From: Roseococcus sp.
GTDB taxonomy: Bacteria; Pseudomonadota; Alphaproteobacteria; Acetobacterales; Acetobacteraceae
Assembly (NCBI RefSeq): GCF_019747315.1
Contig: NZ_JAIEQY010000179.1
Coordinates: 1 to 42,206, forward strand
Direction of reading: 5' to 3'
DNA: 42,206 nucleotides
Shown: positions 8,619 to 16,592 of the stretch, piece by piece
How positions within the stretch are numbered: position 1 is the first letter of the stretch
Layout: every line of letters begins with the position of its first letter
Notes under the pieces: generated by a model
The model's database searches: none
Told to the model about the DNA's origin: nothing
What the model saw: the letters and a program-made list of their open reading frames with translations, nothing else
Position numbers and translations under genes: made by a program

Positions 8619-8657
8619 CTGCCTCCCGCACGGGCAATGCGCCCATGCGGGAGGCAG
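8619..8657 (-). terminator. Strong hairpin after the D-2-hydroxyacid dehydrogenase gene
   Basis: A perfect 12-bp inverted repeat (CTGCCTCCCGCA at 8619-8630 and TGCGGGAGGCAG at 8646-8657), extended after one mismatch by GGGC/GCCC (8632-8635 / 8641-8644) around a five-base loop. It begins five bases past the dehydrogenase stop on the minus strand and separates that gene from the importer operon. There is no clear T-tract, so it may be an mRNA-stabilising or partial-terminator structure. The remaining gap (8518-8618) must hold any operon promoter, but I see no convincing -35/-10 pair. Confidence 0.55.
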
Positions 8658-8661
8658 TGCC

Positions 8662-9618
8662 TCAGCCTGTAATCACGCGGATGGGTGCACCTGCCTGGAA
8701 CGCCTCGATCGCTTCCACCGCGCCCTGGAAGTAGCTGCGGTAATTCTCCTCCGTCACATAGCCCAGATGCGGCGTCAGCACCGTGTTGGGCGCGTTCAGC
8801 AGCGGGTGATCCATCGGCAGCGGCTCGATGTCATAGACGTCGATGCCCGCCTGAATGCGCCCGGCATGCAGCGCCTCCAGCAGCGAAGGCTGGTCCACCA
8901 GCGGCCCGCGCGAGGTGTTGATCAGCATCGCACCCGGCTTCATGGCGGCCAGCTCGGCCGCGCCCACGATGCCGCGCGAGCGGTCGGAGAGAATGAGGTG
9001 GAGCGACACCACATCCGCCTGCGCGAACAGCTCATGCTTCTCCACGCGGGTTGCACCCACGGCGGCGGCGGCCTCGGCCGTCAGGTTGGTGCTCCAGGCG
9101 ATGACCTTCATGCCCAGCGCCTGGCCGACCTTGGCCACCTTGGTGCCGAGCTTGCCGAGGCCCACCACGCCCAGCGTGCGACCTTCCAGCCCGACGCCGA
9201 TCTTCGTCTGCCACTGGCCGGCATGCAGGGCATTTACCTGCTCCGGAATTCGCCGCGCGAGCGAGAGGATCAGCCCCCAGGTCAGGTCCACCGTCGGCGC
9301 GCCGAAGCTCGGCGTGCCGGAGAAGACGATGCCGCGCGCGGCGCAGGCCTCGGCGTCGATGCCGCGATTGCGCTCGCCGGTGGTGATCAGCAGCTTGAGG
9401 TTGGGCAGGCGCTCGATCAGCGCCCGCGGGAAGGGCGTGCGCTCACGCATCGCAAGGATGGCGTCGAAGGGCATGAGGCGCACGACCAGCGCCTCACGAT
9501 CAGCAATGGTGTCGCGGAAGACGGTCTTCTCCAGGCCGGGCAGCCGGTCCCAGGGGCCGAGGGAGAGGGTGACGTCCTGGTAGTCGTCGAGAATGGCGAG
9601 GCGCTTCAGTTCGGGCAT
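8662..9618 (-). CDS. D-isomer-specific 2-hydroxyacid dehydrogenase
   Basis: 318 residues from the ATG at 9618 (MPELKRL), chosen because AGGGAG lies about six bases upstream; an ATG at 9642 would overlap the previous stop and lacks a ribosome site. NAD-dependent oxidoreductase interconverting 2-oxo and D-2-hydroxy acids. The Rossmann motif GLGKLG (153-158) and the full catalytic set R237 (NTSRGPLVD), E265 (VYDIEP) and H284 (LTPHLG) are present. It is the last gene of the run that begins with the NMT1-like binding protein and is followed by a strong hairpin. Substrate unknown. Confidence 0.9.
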   Translation of the reverse strand: MPELKRLAILDDYQDVTLSLGPWDRLPGLEKTVFRDTIADREALVVRLMPFDAILAMRERTPFPRALIERLPNLKLLITTGERNRGIDAEACAARGIVFSGTPSFGAPTVDLTWGLILSLARRIPEQVNALHAGQWQTKIGVGLEGRTLGVVGLGKLGTKVAKVGQALGMKVIAWSTNLTAEAAAAVGATRVEKHELFAQADVVSLHLILSDRSRGIVGAAELAAMKPGAMLINTSRGPLVDQPSLLEALHAGRIQAGIDVYDIEPLPMDHPLLNAPNTVLTPHLGYVTEENYRSYFQGAVEAIEAFQAGAPIRVITG

Positions 9619-9634
9619 GGTCCGCTCCCTGGGG

Positions 9635-11434
9635 TCAATCATTCAGGGCGCGAAGGGCATTCAGAATCACCGCCGCGTCAATCACCTCCTGCAGAATGGC
9701 CCCCTGCACGGGGCTGAGATAGCCGAAGGCGGCGGCGACCATGCCGAGCGTGGAGAGGCCGATTCCCACGGTTACGCTTTGCAGTGCGATGGCCCGCGCC
9801 CGCCGCGCTGCGCGCAGAGTGCCCGCGAGGCGTGCCAGCCCATCCACCAGCAGCACGGCATCCGCGGCCTCGGCGGCCGCACCGCCCTTGGTGGCGACGG
9901 CAACGCCCACATCGGCGGCGGCGAGCGCGGGCGCATCGTTCAGCCCGTCGCCCAGCATCAGCACGGGGCCATCGGCGCGGGCGGCCGCGATCAGTGCCAC
10001 CTTGTCGGCCGGGCTTTGCCGGGCATGGGCCGAATCGGCGCCGATCGCCTGGGCCGCGGCCTGCACGGGGGCCTTGGCATCGCCCGAGGCGAGGATGATG
10101 CGCGTGATGCCATCGCGGCGGAGCATGGCCACAGTCGTGATGGCATCTGGGCGCAAGGAGTCGGCGAAGACCAGCATGGCCGCGGGCGCGCCCTCCACCG
10201 CGACGGCGCAGAGCAACGCGCCGGCTGGCGCCGCGCCGGGCGGGGCCAGGTTGGGCTGGCCGATGAGTTGCGCGATCCAGGCCGGCCCACCCACAGCGAC
10301 AGCGCGCCCCTCGACCAGCCCGGCCAGGCCCTCGCCCGGCACCTCCCGCACCTCTTCCGGCACGCCTAGCGTGAGGCCGCGTGCGCGCGCGGCCGCGACC
10401 AGCGCGCGGGCGATCGGGTGCTCAGAGGCCTGGTCCAGCGACGCCGCGAGCCGCAGCCCCTCATCCGTCCCGGTCATGGCGGTGAGGGCGGGCGCACCGG
10501 CCGTGATCGTGCCGGTCTTGTCCATCACCAGAACGCGGATGCGGGCCATCGCCTCCAGCACGCCCGCCGATTTCACCAGCACGCCGAGCTTGGCCGTGCG
10601 CGAGAGGCCCGCCAGCAGGGCCACCGGCACGGCGAGGATGAGCGGGCAGGGGGTGGCGATGACCAGCACGGCGAGTGCCCGCTGCGCCTCGCCCGTGATC
10701 GCCCAGGCGCCGCCGGCCAAAGCCAGCGTCACCGCCAGGAAGGCGAGTGACCATTGATCGGCGAGCCGCGCCATGGGCGCCCGGCTGTCGGCCGCCGCCT
10801 GCACCATCCGCACGATGCCGGCATAGGTGCTGGCCGCCGCATCGGTCGTGGCGCGCAAGTCGAAGGCATCGCCGGCATTGGCGCAGCCGGAGAGCATCGC
10901 CTCGCCTTCACCGAAGCGCACGGGCATGGGCTCGCCCGTCAGCGCCGCCGTGTCGAGCATGGCGAGTGGCGAGGCGAGGGTGCCATCCACCGGCAGCACG
11001 GCGCCGCGGCGGATCAGCAGCAGGTCGCCCACCGCGATCCGCTCCAGCGGGATTTCCGTGAGCCGGCCGTCATCATGCCGCAGCGCGGTGCGGGGCTGGC
11101 GGGCCAGCAGCGCCGTCATCTCGGCGCCGGCGCGGCGATGCGCGTAATCCTCCAGATACTGGCCGCCGGCATACATGAGGCCCACGATATTGGCCGCCAG
11201 CGGTTCGCCCATGGCGAGGCCGGCCGCCATGGCAAGCGCCGCGATCAGGTCCAGCCCGAAGGCGCCCTGGCGCAGGCTGCGGATCATCTCGGCGAGGAGC
11301 AGGACCAGCACGGGCAGGGTGCCCATGGCGAAGGCGATCTCGGGCTGCCCGCCCGACCACCAGGCCAGGCCCCCGCCCAGCAATCCCAGGAGCGGACAGG
11401 CGACCAGCAGGCGCCGATCCGCCAGCGGGTTCAC
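9635..11434 (-). CDS. P1B-type heavy-metal-translocating ATPase without N-terminal metal-binding domain
   Basis: 599 residues from a GTG start overlapping the thioesterase stop (GTGA). Inner-membrane metal export pump. The protein begins directly with transmembrane helices; no CxxC metal-binding domain precedes them. Actuator TGE (166-168), phosphorylation site D305 (DKTGT), HP motif H339-P340 (SEHP) and hinge GDGLND (495-500) are intact. The ion-selectivity motif in the sixth helix is TPCP (261-264) rather than CPC, so copper versus zinc/cobalt specificity cannot be assigned. The last helix ends in ILNALRAL, as usual in the family. No metalloregulator gene is adjacent. Confidence 0.9.
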   Translation of the reverse strand: MNPLADRRLLVACPLLGLLGGGLAWWSGGQPEIAFAMGTLPVLVLLLAEMIRSLRQGAFGLDLIAALAMAAGLAMGEPLAANIVGLMYAGGQYLEDYAHRRAGAEMTALLARQPRTALRHDDGRLTEIPLERIAVGDLLLIRRGAVLPVDGTLASPLAMLDTAALTGEPMPVRFGEGEAMLSGCANAGDAFDLRATTDAAASTYAGIVRMVQAAADSRAPMARLADQWSLAFLAVTLALAGGAWAITGEAQRALAVLVIATPCPLILAVPVALLAGLSRTAKLGVLVKSAGVLEAMARIRVLVMDKTGTITAGAPALTAMTGTDEGLRLAASLDQASEHPIARALVAAARARGLTLGVPEEVREVPGEGLAGLVEGRAVAVGGPAWIAQLIGQPNLAPPGAAPAGALLCAVAVEGAPAAMLVFADSLRPDAITTVAMLRRDGITRIILASGDAKAPVQAAAQAIGADSAHARQSPADKVALIAAARADGPVLMLGDGLNDAPALAAADVGVAVATKGGAAAEAADAVLLVDGLARLAGTLRAARRARAIALQSVTVGIGLSTLGMVAAAFGYLSPVQGAILQEVIDAAVILNALRALND

Positions 11435-11865
11435 CCTTGCACCGCTTCCCCCGCCGCCCGCAGCGCGGCGGGTAGCGGCACGGTCTCGGACTGGGAGGCG
11501 CGCTTCACATAGACATGGGTGAAATGCCCCTCCGCCGCCGCGCGATCCTCGTCATTGCGGAACAGCGCCAGCGCATAGGTGATGGAGGAGGTGCCGAGCC
11601 GGGTGACGCGCAGGCCCCCCATGATCTCATCCGGGAAAGCCAGCGGCGCGTGATAGCGGCAGCCCGTCTCGACGACGAGGCCGACATGCTCGCTCGTGCC
11701 CAGGTCCAGCACGCCATGCGCCAGCAGGAAGCGCGCCACCAGCGTGTCGAAGAAGCTGTAATGCTGGACATTGTTCATGTGGCCGTAGATGTCGTTGTCC
11801 ATCCAGCGCGTCGGCATGGGGAGGAACCAGCGATAATCCGCGCGCGTACCCGGCGGCGCCCTCAC
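11431..11865 (-). CDS. 4HBT-family (YbgC-like) acyl-CoA thioesterase
   Basis: 144 residues, GTG start overlapping the stop of the upstream binding-protein gene (GTGA). Hotdog-fold thioesterase releasing CoA from short or aromatic acyl-CoAs in the cytoplasm. The active-site signature RWMDNDIYGHMNN (20-32) with catalytic Asp and the YGH.NN helix is intact, followed by the dimer segment YSFFDTL. Length is normal. It lies between a solute-binding protein and a metal ATPase with no obvious functional link. Confidence 0.88.
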   Translation of the reverse strand: MRAPPGTRADYRWFLPMPTRWMDNDIYGHMNNVQHYSFFDTLVARFLLAHGVLDLGTSEHVGLVVETGCRYHAPLAFPDEIMGGLRVTRLGTSSITYALALFRNDEDRAAAEGHFTHVYVKRASQSETVPLPAALRAAGEAVQG

Positions 11866-12761
11866 GACAGCGCCTCCGTGACGACCGCCTCATCCACGCA
11901 GAGGTCAAAATCCGGGATATGCGGCAGGGCGCCGGCACGGATCATCGCCTCGCCCAGCGCCTGGAAGGCGGCGCGCGGCATGTGCGGACCGTCGGTCCAG
12001 AGGCCCGAATTCTGGTATCGGGCGACAGCGCGTTCGCGCGTGGCATGCGGCAAATCGGGGAAGCGCGCTTCCAGCAGCGTGGCGATCTCGGCCGGACTCG
12101 CGGTTTCGATCCAGCGCAGCGTCTCCGCCAGCGCGCGCACCATGCCGCGCATCGCCTCGCGCCGGGCCGTCAGGGTCGCGGTGGTGCTGTAGAGCGAGCT
12201 ATAGGCCATGGGCCCGGTGCTGGCCTGGCTGAACCAGACGGCACCGCCCGCTTCTTCCACCTGGGAGGCGAAGGGCTCGAAGACCTGGATGGCGTCGAGC
12301 TGGCCCGCCAGGAGTGCGGCCACATTCGCGGCCATGGTGCCGCCCGCGCGGTCCTTGACCTTCCGGCCCCCGGCGCGCGCCACGGCATCGGCCAGGCACC
12401 AGACGGGGGTGGGCACCTCCGTCACCAGGCCGAGGCGGAAGCCGTTGAGCTCTGCCAAATGCAGCCCCTCCCGCGCCTTACGGCCGACGATCAGGAAGGG
12501 GTCGCGCATGATGACGGCGCAGAAGGCCGTGAGCGGCGAGGCGGGGTCCGCCGCGCGGTGCTGCATGACGCGCATCGGCCCGCTCCAGGCGAGGTCGGCG
12601 CGGCCTTCCAGCACGGCTTCGGCCGCGAGGGTGGGGGTGCCGGCGGTTTCCATGCGCAGGTCCAGCCCGTTCCTGGTGAAGGCGCCGCGCGCCTCCGCCA
12701 GGTAATAGGGGGCATAGAACAGGGCGCGGAAAGGCTCGGCGAGGATGAGGGTCTCAGGCAT
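11862..12761 (-). CDS. NMT1/THI5-like substrate-binding protein without visible signal peptide
   Basis: 299 residues if started at the ATG at 12761 (MPETLIL). A TTG at 12812 would add 17 residues, also without an export signal, and neither start has a clear Shine-Dalgarno. The fold is suggested by PFRALFYAPYYLAEARGAF near the N-terminus, EAVLEGRADLAWSGP and the LLAGQLDAIQVFEP stretch, typical of NMT1/SsuA-like proteins that bind thiamine precursors or similar compounds. Such proteins are normally exported and paired with a permease and ATPase; none is adjacent here. It may be cytoplasmic, mis-started or a repurposed binding protein. Confidence 0.7.
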   Translation of the reverse strand: MPETLILAEPFRALFYAPYYLAEARGAFTRNGLDLRMETAGTPTLAAEAVLEGRADLAWSGPMRVMQHRAADPASPLTAFCAVIMRDPFLIVGRKAREGLHLAELNGFRLGLVTEVPTPVWCLADAVARAGGRKVKDRAGGTMAANVAALLAGQLDAIQVFEPFASQVEEAGGAVWFSQASTGPMAYSSLYSTTATLTARREAMRGMVRALAETLRWIETASPAEIATLLEARFPDLPHATRERAVARYQNSGLWTDGPHMPRAAFQALGEAMIRAGALPHIPDFDLCVDEAVVTEALS

Positions 12762-12818
12762 GGCCAGAGGATGCGAGGGTTCGCACCACTTTGCCAATCC
12801 ATCGCCCCTCAAAGAGAT

Positions 12819-12841
12819 GGGACCCAGCCGCCGGAGGTCCC
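12819..12841 (-). terminator. Hairpin with A/T tracts after the MFS exporter gene
   Basis: GGGACC (12819-12824) pairs with GGTCCC (12836-12841) around an 11-base loop. On the + strand it is followed by TTTTT; on the minus strand, where the genes run, the tail is ATCTCTTTG. It lies just past the MFS stop at 12851 and before the NMT1-like gene, consistent with termination there. Confidence 0.45.
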
Positions 12842-12850
12842 TTTTTCGCT

Positions 12851-14023
12851 TCAGCGCGCCCGTCGCAGCAAAAGGCGCGCCGCCAGCGCCGTAGCCCCGG
12901 CCAGCGCGATGGTCAGTGACATCGGCAGCGCCGTCTCGTCATGCAGGAGGGACAGCACCGCCCCTGCCAGCGCCCCCATGCCGAATTGCAGCGTGCCCAG
13001 CAGCGCCGAGGCGGTGCCCGCCATATGCGGAAAGGGGGTGATGCTGATCACCGTCCCAACCGGGAGGGCGATGCCGAGCAGCGAGACATAGAGAAAGATC
13101 ATCACATATTGCGCGGCGAAGGGTCCGCCCAGCGCGGTCAGCACCACGAGGGCCAGGCCGCTCGCCGCGATCGCGCCGATGGTGAGGTCGAAAAGCAGCT
13201 CCCGCCCCAGCCGCGCCGCCAGCTGTGCCGAAACCTGCGAGACCGCCACGAAGCCCGCAGCCGCCCCGCCGAAGAGCCAGCCATAATGCGCGGGCGCCAC
13301 GCCGTTCAGCGTGATGAAGACGAAGGGCGAGCCCGCGATATAGGCGAACATGCCGGAAATGGCGAAGCCCGAGGCCAGGGCCACGCCCATGAAGCGCCCA
13401 TTGGCCAGCAGCCCGGCATAGCCGCGCAGCACCTCCAGCAGGGAGACCCGCCGCCGCCGCTCCTCCGGAAGGGATTCGGGCAGGAAGAACAGGCAGAGCA
13501 GCAGCGCGGCGATGCCGACCAGCGCCAGGAACCAGAAGATCGCGCGCCAGCCGAACCAGCCCGAGACATAGCCGCCCAGCAGCGGCGCCAGGATGGGGGC
13601 CACGCCCATCACCAGCATCAGCCGGCCCATCAGGCGGACGGGGTCCAGCACATCGGAGACATCGCGCACCACGGCGCGGGAGATCACCATGCCCGCGCAA
13701 CCGGCCAGCGCCTGCAGCAGGCGCAGCACGACCAGCGCCTCCATGCTGGTCGCCAGGGCGCAGGCGGCCGAGGCCAGGATATAGACGGCCAGCCCCGCGA
13801 AAAGCGGCGGGCGGCGGCCCAGCCGGTCGGAGAGCGGGCCATGCAGCAATTGCCCCAGCGCCATGCCGATGAAATAGGCGGCGAGCGTGAGCTGCACGCC
13901 CTTCATGCCCCCGCCGAGACTCTCCCCGATCTCGGGGAAGGCGGGGAGATACATGTCGATGGACAGCGGACCGAAGGCGGCGAGTAGACCGAGGATTGCC
14001 GCCAGGCGAGCCGCACGTGTCAT
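12851..14023 (-). CDS. Bcr/CflA-type multidrug efflux MFS transporter
   Basis: 390 residues, ATG start, about twelve hydrophobic helices, standard length for the 12-helix DHA1 family. The signature of the Bcr/CflA group is visible at the N-terminus (FGPLSIDMYLPAFP), followed by the MFS loop motif LSDRLGRRPPLF and the antiporter-like stretch GCAGMVISRAVVRD. It acts in the inner membrane as a proton-coupled exporter of drugs or small metabolites. Nine bases separate its start from the cupin stop, so the two may be co-transcribed. Substrate unknown. Confidence 0.92.
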   Translation of the reverse strand: MTRAARLAAILGLLAAFGPLSIDMYLPAFPEIGESLGGGMKGVQLTLAAYFIGMALGQLLHGPLSDRLGRRPPLFAGLAVYILASAACALATSMEALVVLRLLQALAGCAGMVISRAVVRDVSDVLDPVRLMGRLMLVMGVAPILAPLLGGYVSGWFGWRAIFWFLALVGIAALLLCLFFLPESLPEERRRRVSLLEVLRGYAGLLANGRFMGVALASGFAISGMFAYIAGSPFVFITLNGVAPAHYGWLFGGAAAGFVAVSQVSAQLAARLGRELLFDLTIGAIAASGLALVVLTALGGPFAAQYVMIFLYVSLLGIALPVGTVISITPFPHMAGTASALLGTLQFGMGALAGAVLSLLHDETALPMSLTIALAGATALAARLLLRRAR

Positions 14024-14032
14024 CCCCGGTGT

Positions 14033-14473
14033 TTAGCCCGGGGGCGGCAGGAAATCCACCTCATGCAATGCGGAAAGGCGCACCACCTCGGCCGGGTCGG
14101 GCACATTGTGGATGGCCTTGAACAGGTCATGCAGGCGGCGGGCGGGCGTCACCCAGAAGAAAGCGCGGGCGGGCGCGCCGCTCTCGTTGAAATAACCATG
14201 CATGATGCCGCGCGGCATGCGCACGATGTCGCCCGGCTTGGCGAAATGCGTCTGGCCGTCGAGGATGAGCTTCCACTCGCCCTCCAGCATCAGGATGTAC
14301 TCATCCTGCGTCGGATGGATATGCGGCGGCACGAAGGTGCCAGGGGGCGAGTTGGCAACGAAGGAGAAGCAATCCTCCGTGGCCTGCTTGGGGTGGTAGA
14401 TCTGGCCCAGGATGTTCCAGCTGACGCCGTCCAGGCCGGCTCCGGCCGGAGTGATCCCTGCGATTTCGCTCAT
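14033..14473 (-). CDS. Single-domain cupin protein
   Basis: 146 residues from the ATG at 14473 (MSEIAG). An AAGGAG sits six bases upstream of this ATG, while it directly abuts the alternative ATG at 14479, so the shorter start is preferred. The cupin metal site is intact: H51 and H53 (PPHIHPTQDE), E58 and H92 (PRGIMHGYFNE), with a typical GDIVRMPRG second motif. Small cupins of this type act as dioxygenases, isomerases or sugar/organic acid binding proteins; the reaction is not predictable. It lies between a dehydrogenase and an exporter on the same strand. Confidence 0.85.
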   Translation of the reverse strand: MSEIAGITPAGAGLDGVSWNILGQIYHPKQATEDCFSFVANSPPGTFVPPHIHPTQDEYILMLEGEWKLILDGQTHFAKPGDIVRMPRGIMHGYFNESGAPARAFFWVTPARRLHDLFKAIHNVPDPAEVVRLSALHEVDFLPPPG

Positions 14474-14533
14474 GCTCATCTCCTTTCTGACCGTCCCGAG
14501 GCGGGCCGGCGCTGCGCCCATGGTGAAGCGGTT

Positions 14534-15508
14534 TCAGCCGGCTGGAAACAGCGCCCCCAGGCGATGCGCATGCTCCGGGTTCACCGCACCTTCCGGCATG
14601 CGGCCGGCGGCGAGGGCGGCGACCTGGCGCACCGTGTCCATCGCCTGGTGCTCGGCCGCGGCGGGGGTGAGGCCGCCCAGATGCGGCGTTGCTATCACAT
14701 CCGGCCGCGCGGCCAGGCGGGGATGGGGCATCTGGTCCGGATAGCTGCCGACATCGAGTGCGGCACCGGCGAGGTGGCCGGAATCGAGTGCCGCCTCCAA
14801 CGCCGCCTCATCCACCAATTCCCCGCGCGAGAGGTTGATGAAGAAGGCGCCGCGCCGCATTTCGGCGAAGCGCGCGGCATTCATCATGTGGCGCGTCCCG
14901 GGCGTGGAGAGGGCGAGGCAGACCACCATGTCGGAGGTGGAGAGCACCTCCTCCAGCTGATGCGTGCCGCCCACGGGGTCATAGGCCAGCACCCGCATGC
15001 CGAGCGCGCGCGCCAGCTCGGCCAGGCGCCGGGCAATGCGGCCATGGCCCACCAGCCCAAGCGTGGCGCCGGAGAGCTGCAGGCTCGGCCCCACCTCTGG
15101 GATTTGCCCGGCGCGGTACGCCAGCACGGAGCGGCTGACGCCGCGCGCCAGGTCCACCATGAAGCCCAGCGCAAGCTCGGCCACCGCATCCACGAAGCCG
15201 GGCGTGGCGCGGGTGACGAGGATGCCGTGGCGCGAGGCGGCCGCCACATCCACCGTGCTGATATCCACGGCGCAGCGCAGGAAGGCCTTCAGATCCGGCG
15301 CGCGGTCGAAGGTGGCGGCAGTCCCGGGGCTGCCGCGATAGGCGATGATGGCATCGCACCCCGCCGCCGCGGCGGCGAGGGCTTCGTCGCGCGGTTCATC
15401 CTCGCCCGGGTTGCGGATGACGTCGGCGTGTTCGCGCAGCGCCGCCAGGGCGCGCTCGCCGAAATAGCCGGGGAAGGAGAGGGTGCCGTGGCTGAGATAG
15501 ACCTTCAT
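14534..15508 (-). CDS. D-2-hydroxyacid dehydrogenase-like protein lacking the usual catalytic Glu
   Basis: 324 residues from the ATG at 15508 (MKVYLSH); a TTG 30 bases upstream is possible, and no clear ribosome site marks either. The dinucleotide-binding glycine motif is GHGRIA (154-159); the catalytic Arg R228 (NLSRGELVD) and His H276 (ATPHLGG) are present. The segment that normally reads DVF..EP is DVGSYPDQM (252-260), so the conserved glutamate is absent and an aspartate is nearby. This suggests a divergent subfamily with altered chemistry or substrate. The cupin gene follows after 60 bases on the same strand. Confidence 0.85.
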   Translation of the reverse strand: MKVYLSHGTLSFPGYFGERALAALREHADVIRNPGEDEPRDEALAAAAAGCDAIIAYRGSPGTAATFDRAPDLKAFLRCAVDISTVDVAAASRHGILVTRATPGFVDAVAELALGFMVDLARGVSRSVLAYRAGQIPEVGPSLQLSGATLGLVGHGRIARRLAELARALGMRVLAYDPVGGTHQLEEVLSTSDMVVCLALSTPGTRHMMNAARFAEMRRGAFFINLSRGELVDEAALEAALDSGHLAGAALDVGSYPDQMPHPRLAARPDVIATPHLGGLTPAAAEHQAMDTVRQVAALAAGRMPEGAVNPEHAHRLGALFPAG

Positions 15509-15559
15509 GCGGGAAGACTGCACCCGGGCCGGCGGCAAGGCCAGGGGCAGCGCGCCGGG

Positions 15560-16429
15560 TCAGAGCCACATATCCTCGGCCCGAAGGGTGGTGACGCCGA
15601 GGAGCCGCATCTGCCGATCCGCCACGCCATCGGCGTTCACATCGAATTGCAGCCAGCCATTTTCGAACCGCATCGCGCCGGATTTGTTCACCCCCGTGGG
15701 CTCTCCCTCGAAGATGATCGAGCTGAACGGGCCGCTGCCGATGAACTCCATCTGCCGCTCTTCCGGTTCCCGGCCGGCATCCACTTCCCGCAAGTCCAGC
15801 CGGTCGCCCTCGGCGGCGTTGAAATCGGTGATGACATCGCCCCAGAGCTGATGCGTGTCGAGAAAGACGAAGACATCGGCGCCCGATCCGCCCGTCAGGC
15901 GGTTCGTCCCGTCGCCACCATGCACCGTATCCGCGCCCGCGCCCCCATCGAGTGTGTCATCGCCCTGGCCACCGCGCAGCCAATCCGCGCCGCCGCCGCC
16001 CGCCAGTGCATCATTCCGCGTGGAGCCGTTCAGCCAGACCGCATTCGCATTGCCCGCATTGCTGGCATTCCAGCCGGCGGTGCCGCGCACGGCTTGGAGG
16101 TTCACGTCAAAGCCGGCCGCGATCAGGCTCGCCACGCCCAGATTGCCGCTGGCATCGGTCGCCATTCCATTGGTCCGCAGCGTGACCAGCGCCGTGGCCT
16201 CGGCCGAGCTGTTGAGGATATCCACCCCGGCCGCGCCGAAATCGGTGATGTTCACCTGCCCCGCATTGCTCACATTGCCCGAGGCCACCCAGGCACCGGC
16301 CACCCAGGCACCGGCCAGCGTGGCGTTGGCGATGGCGCCGGCCGAGACGAGCAGCACGTCATCTCTACCGGCGCCGAGGTCCAGGATGACGTCGGTGCCG
16401 GCTTGGTCGCAGGATTTCGGAAGCTGCAT
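15560..16429 (-). CDS. Small RTX-type calcium-binding secreted protein
   Basis: 289 residues from the ATG at 16429 (MQLPKSC), preferred because AGGGAG lies seven bases upstream; an ATG at 16459 is an alternative with the ribosome site too close. Residues about 10-135 consist of one truncated and one full copy of the SAGATANA module also found in the giant protein's C-terminal part, followed by GGxGxD RTX nonapeptides (GGGGADWLRGGQGDDTL) and a serralysin-like C-terminal region (GADVFVF, DVITDFNAAEGDRLDL). A dockerin/EF-like loop (DVNADGVAD) lies near the C-terminus. No N-terminal signal peptide, as usual for type I secretion substrates. It looks like an orphan cut from a giant relative. Confidence 0.75.
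   Translation of the reverse strand: MQLPKSCDQAGTDVILDLGAGRDDVLLVSAGAIANATLAGAWVAGAWVASGNVSNAGQVNITDFGAAGVDILNSSAEATALVTLRTNGMATDASGNLGVASLIAAGFDVNLQAVRGTAGWNASNAGNANAVWLNGSTRNDALAGGGGADWLRGGQGDDTLDGGAGADTVHGGDGTNRLTGGSGADVFVFLDTHQLWGDVITDFNAAEGDRLDLREVDAGREPEERQMEFIGSGPFSSIIFEGEPTGVNKSGAMRFENGWLQFDVNADGVADRQMRLLGVTTLRAEDMWL
16283..16312. repeat. Perfect 15-bp tandem duplication inside the small RTX gene
   Basis: GGCCACCCAGGCACC occurs twice head-to-tail (16283-16297, 16298-16312), followed by a third partial GGCCA. It keeps frame and duplicates five residues, giving AGAWVAGAWVAS where the related module of the giant protein has a single GAW. It is a recent slippage-type insertion. Confidence 0.9.
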
Positions 16430-16534
16430 GTCGCCGCTCCCTGATCCAGACGGTTCCATCGCCTCCTGCACGCAATGCGCACGCGAGAGCCGAGTGGCGC
16501 CGCCCCTCTCCGGCATGCGGCCGGGCCGCCATCA

Positions 16535-16557
16535 GGACCGCTTGCGTCCAGCGGTCC
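16535..16557 (-). terminator. Hairpin downstream of the giant RTX gene
   Basis: A perfect 8-bp stem, GGACCGCT (16535-16542) and AGCGGTCC (16550-16557), with a seven-base loop, 36 bases past the stop of the 15.9-kb gene on the minus strand. No T-tract follows. It is the best terminator candidate in the 163-base gap (16430-16592), which otherwise must hold any promoter for the small RTX gene. Confidence 0.5.
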
Positions 16558-16592
16558 CGGCGGCAGGCGCGCGCGGCTATGCCGGCCCGGCC

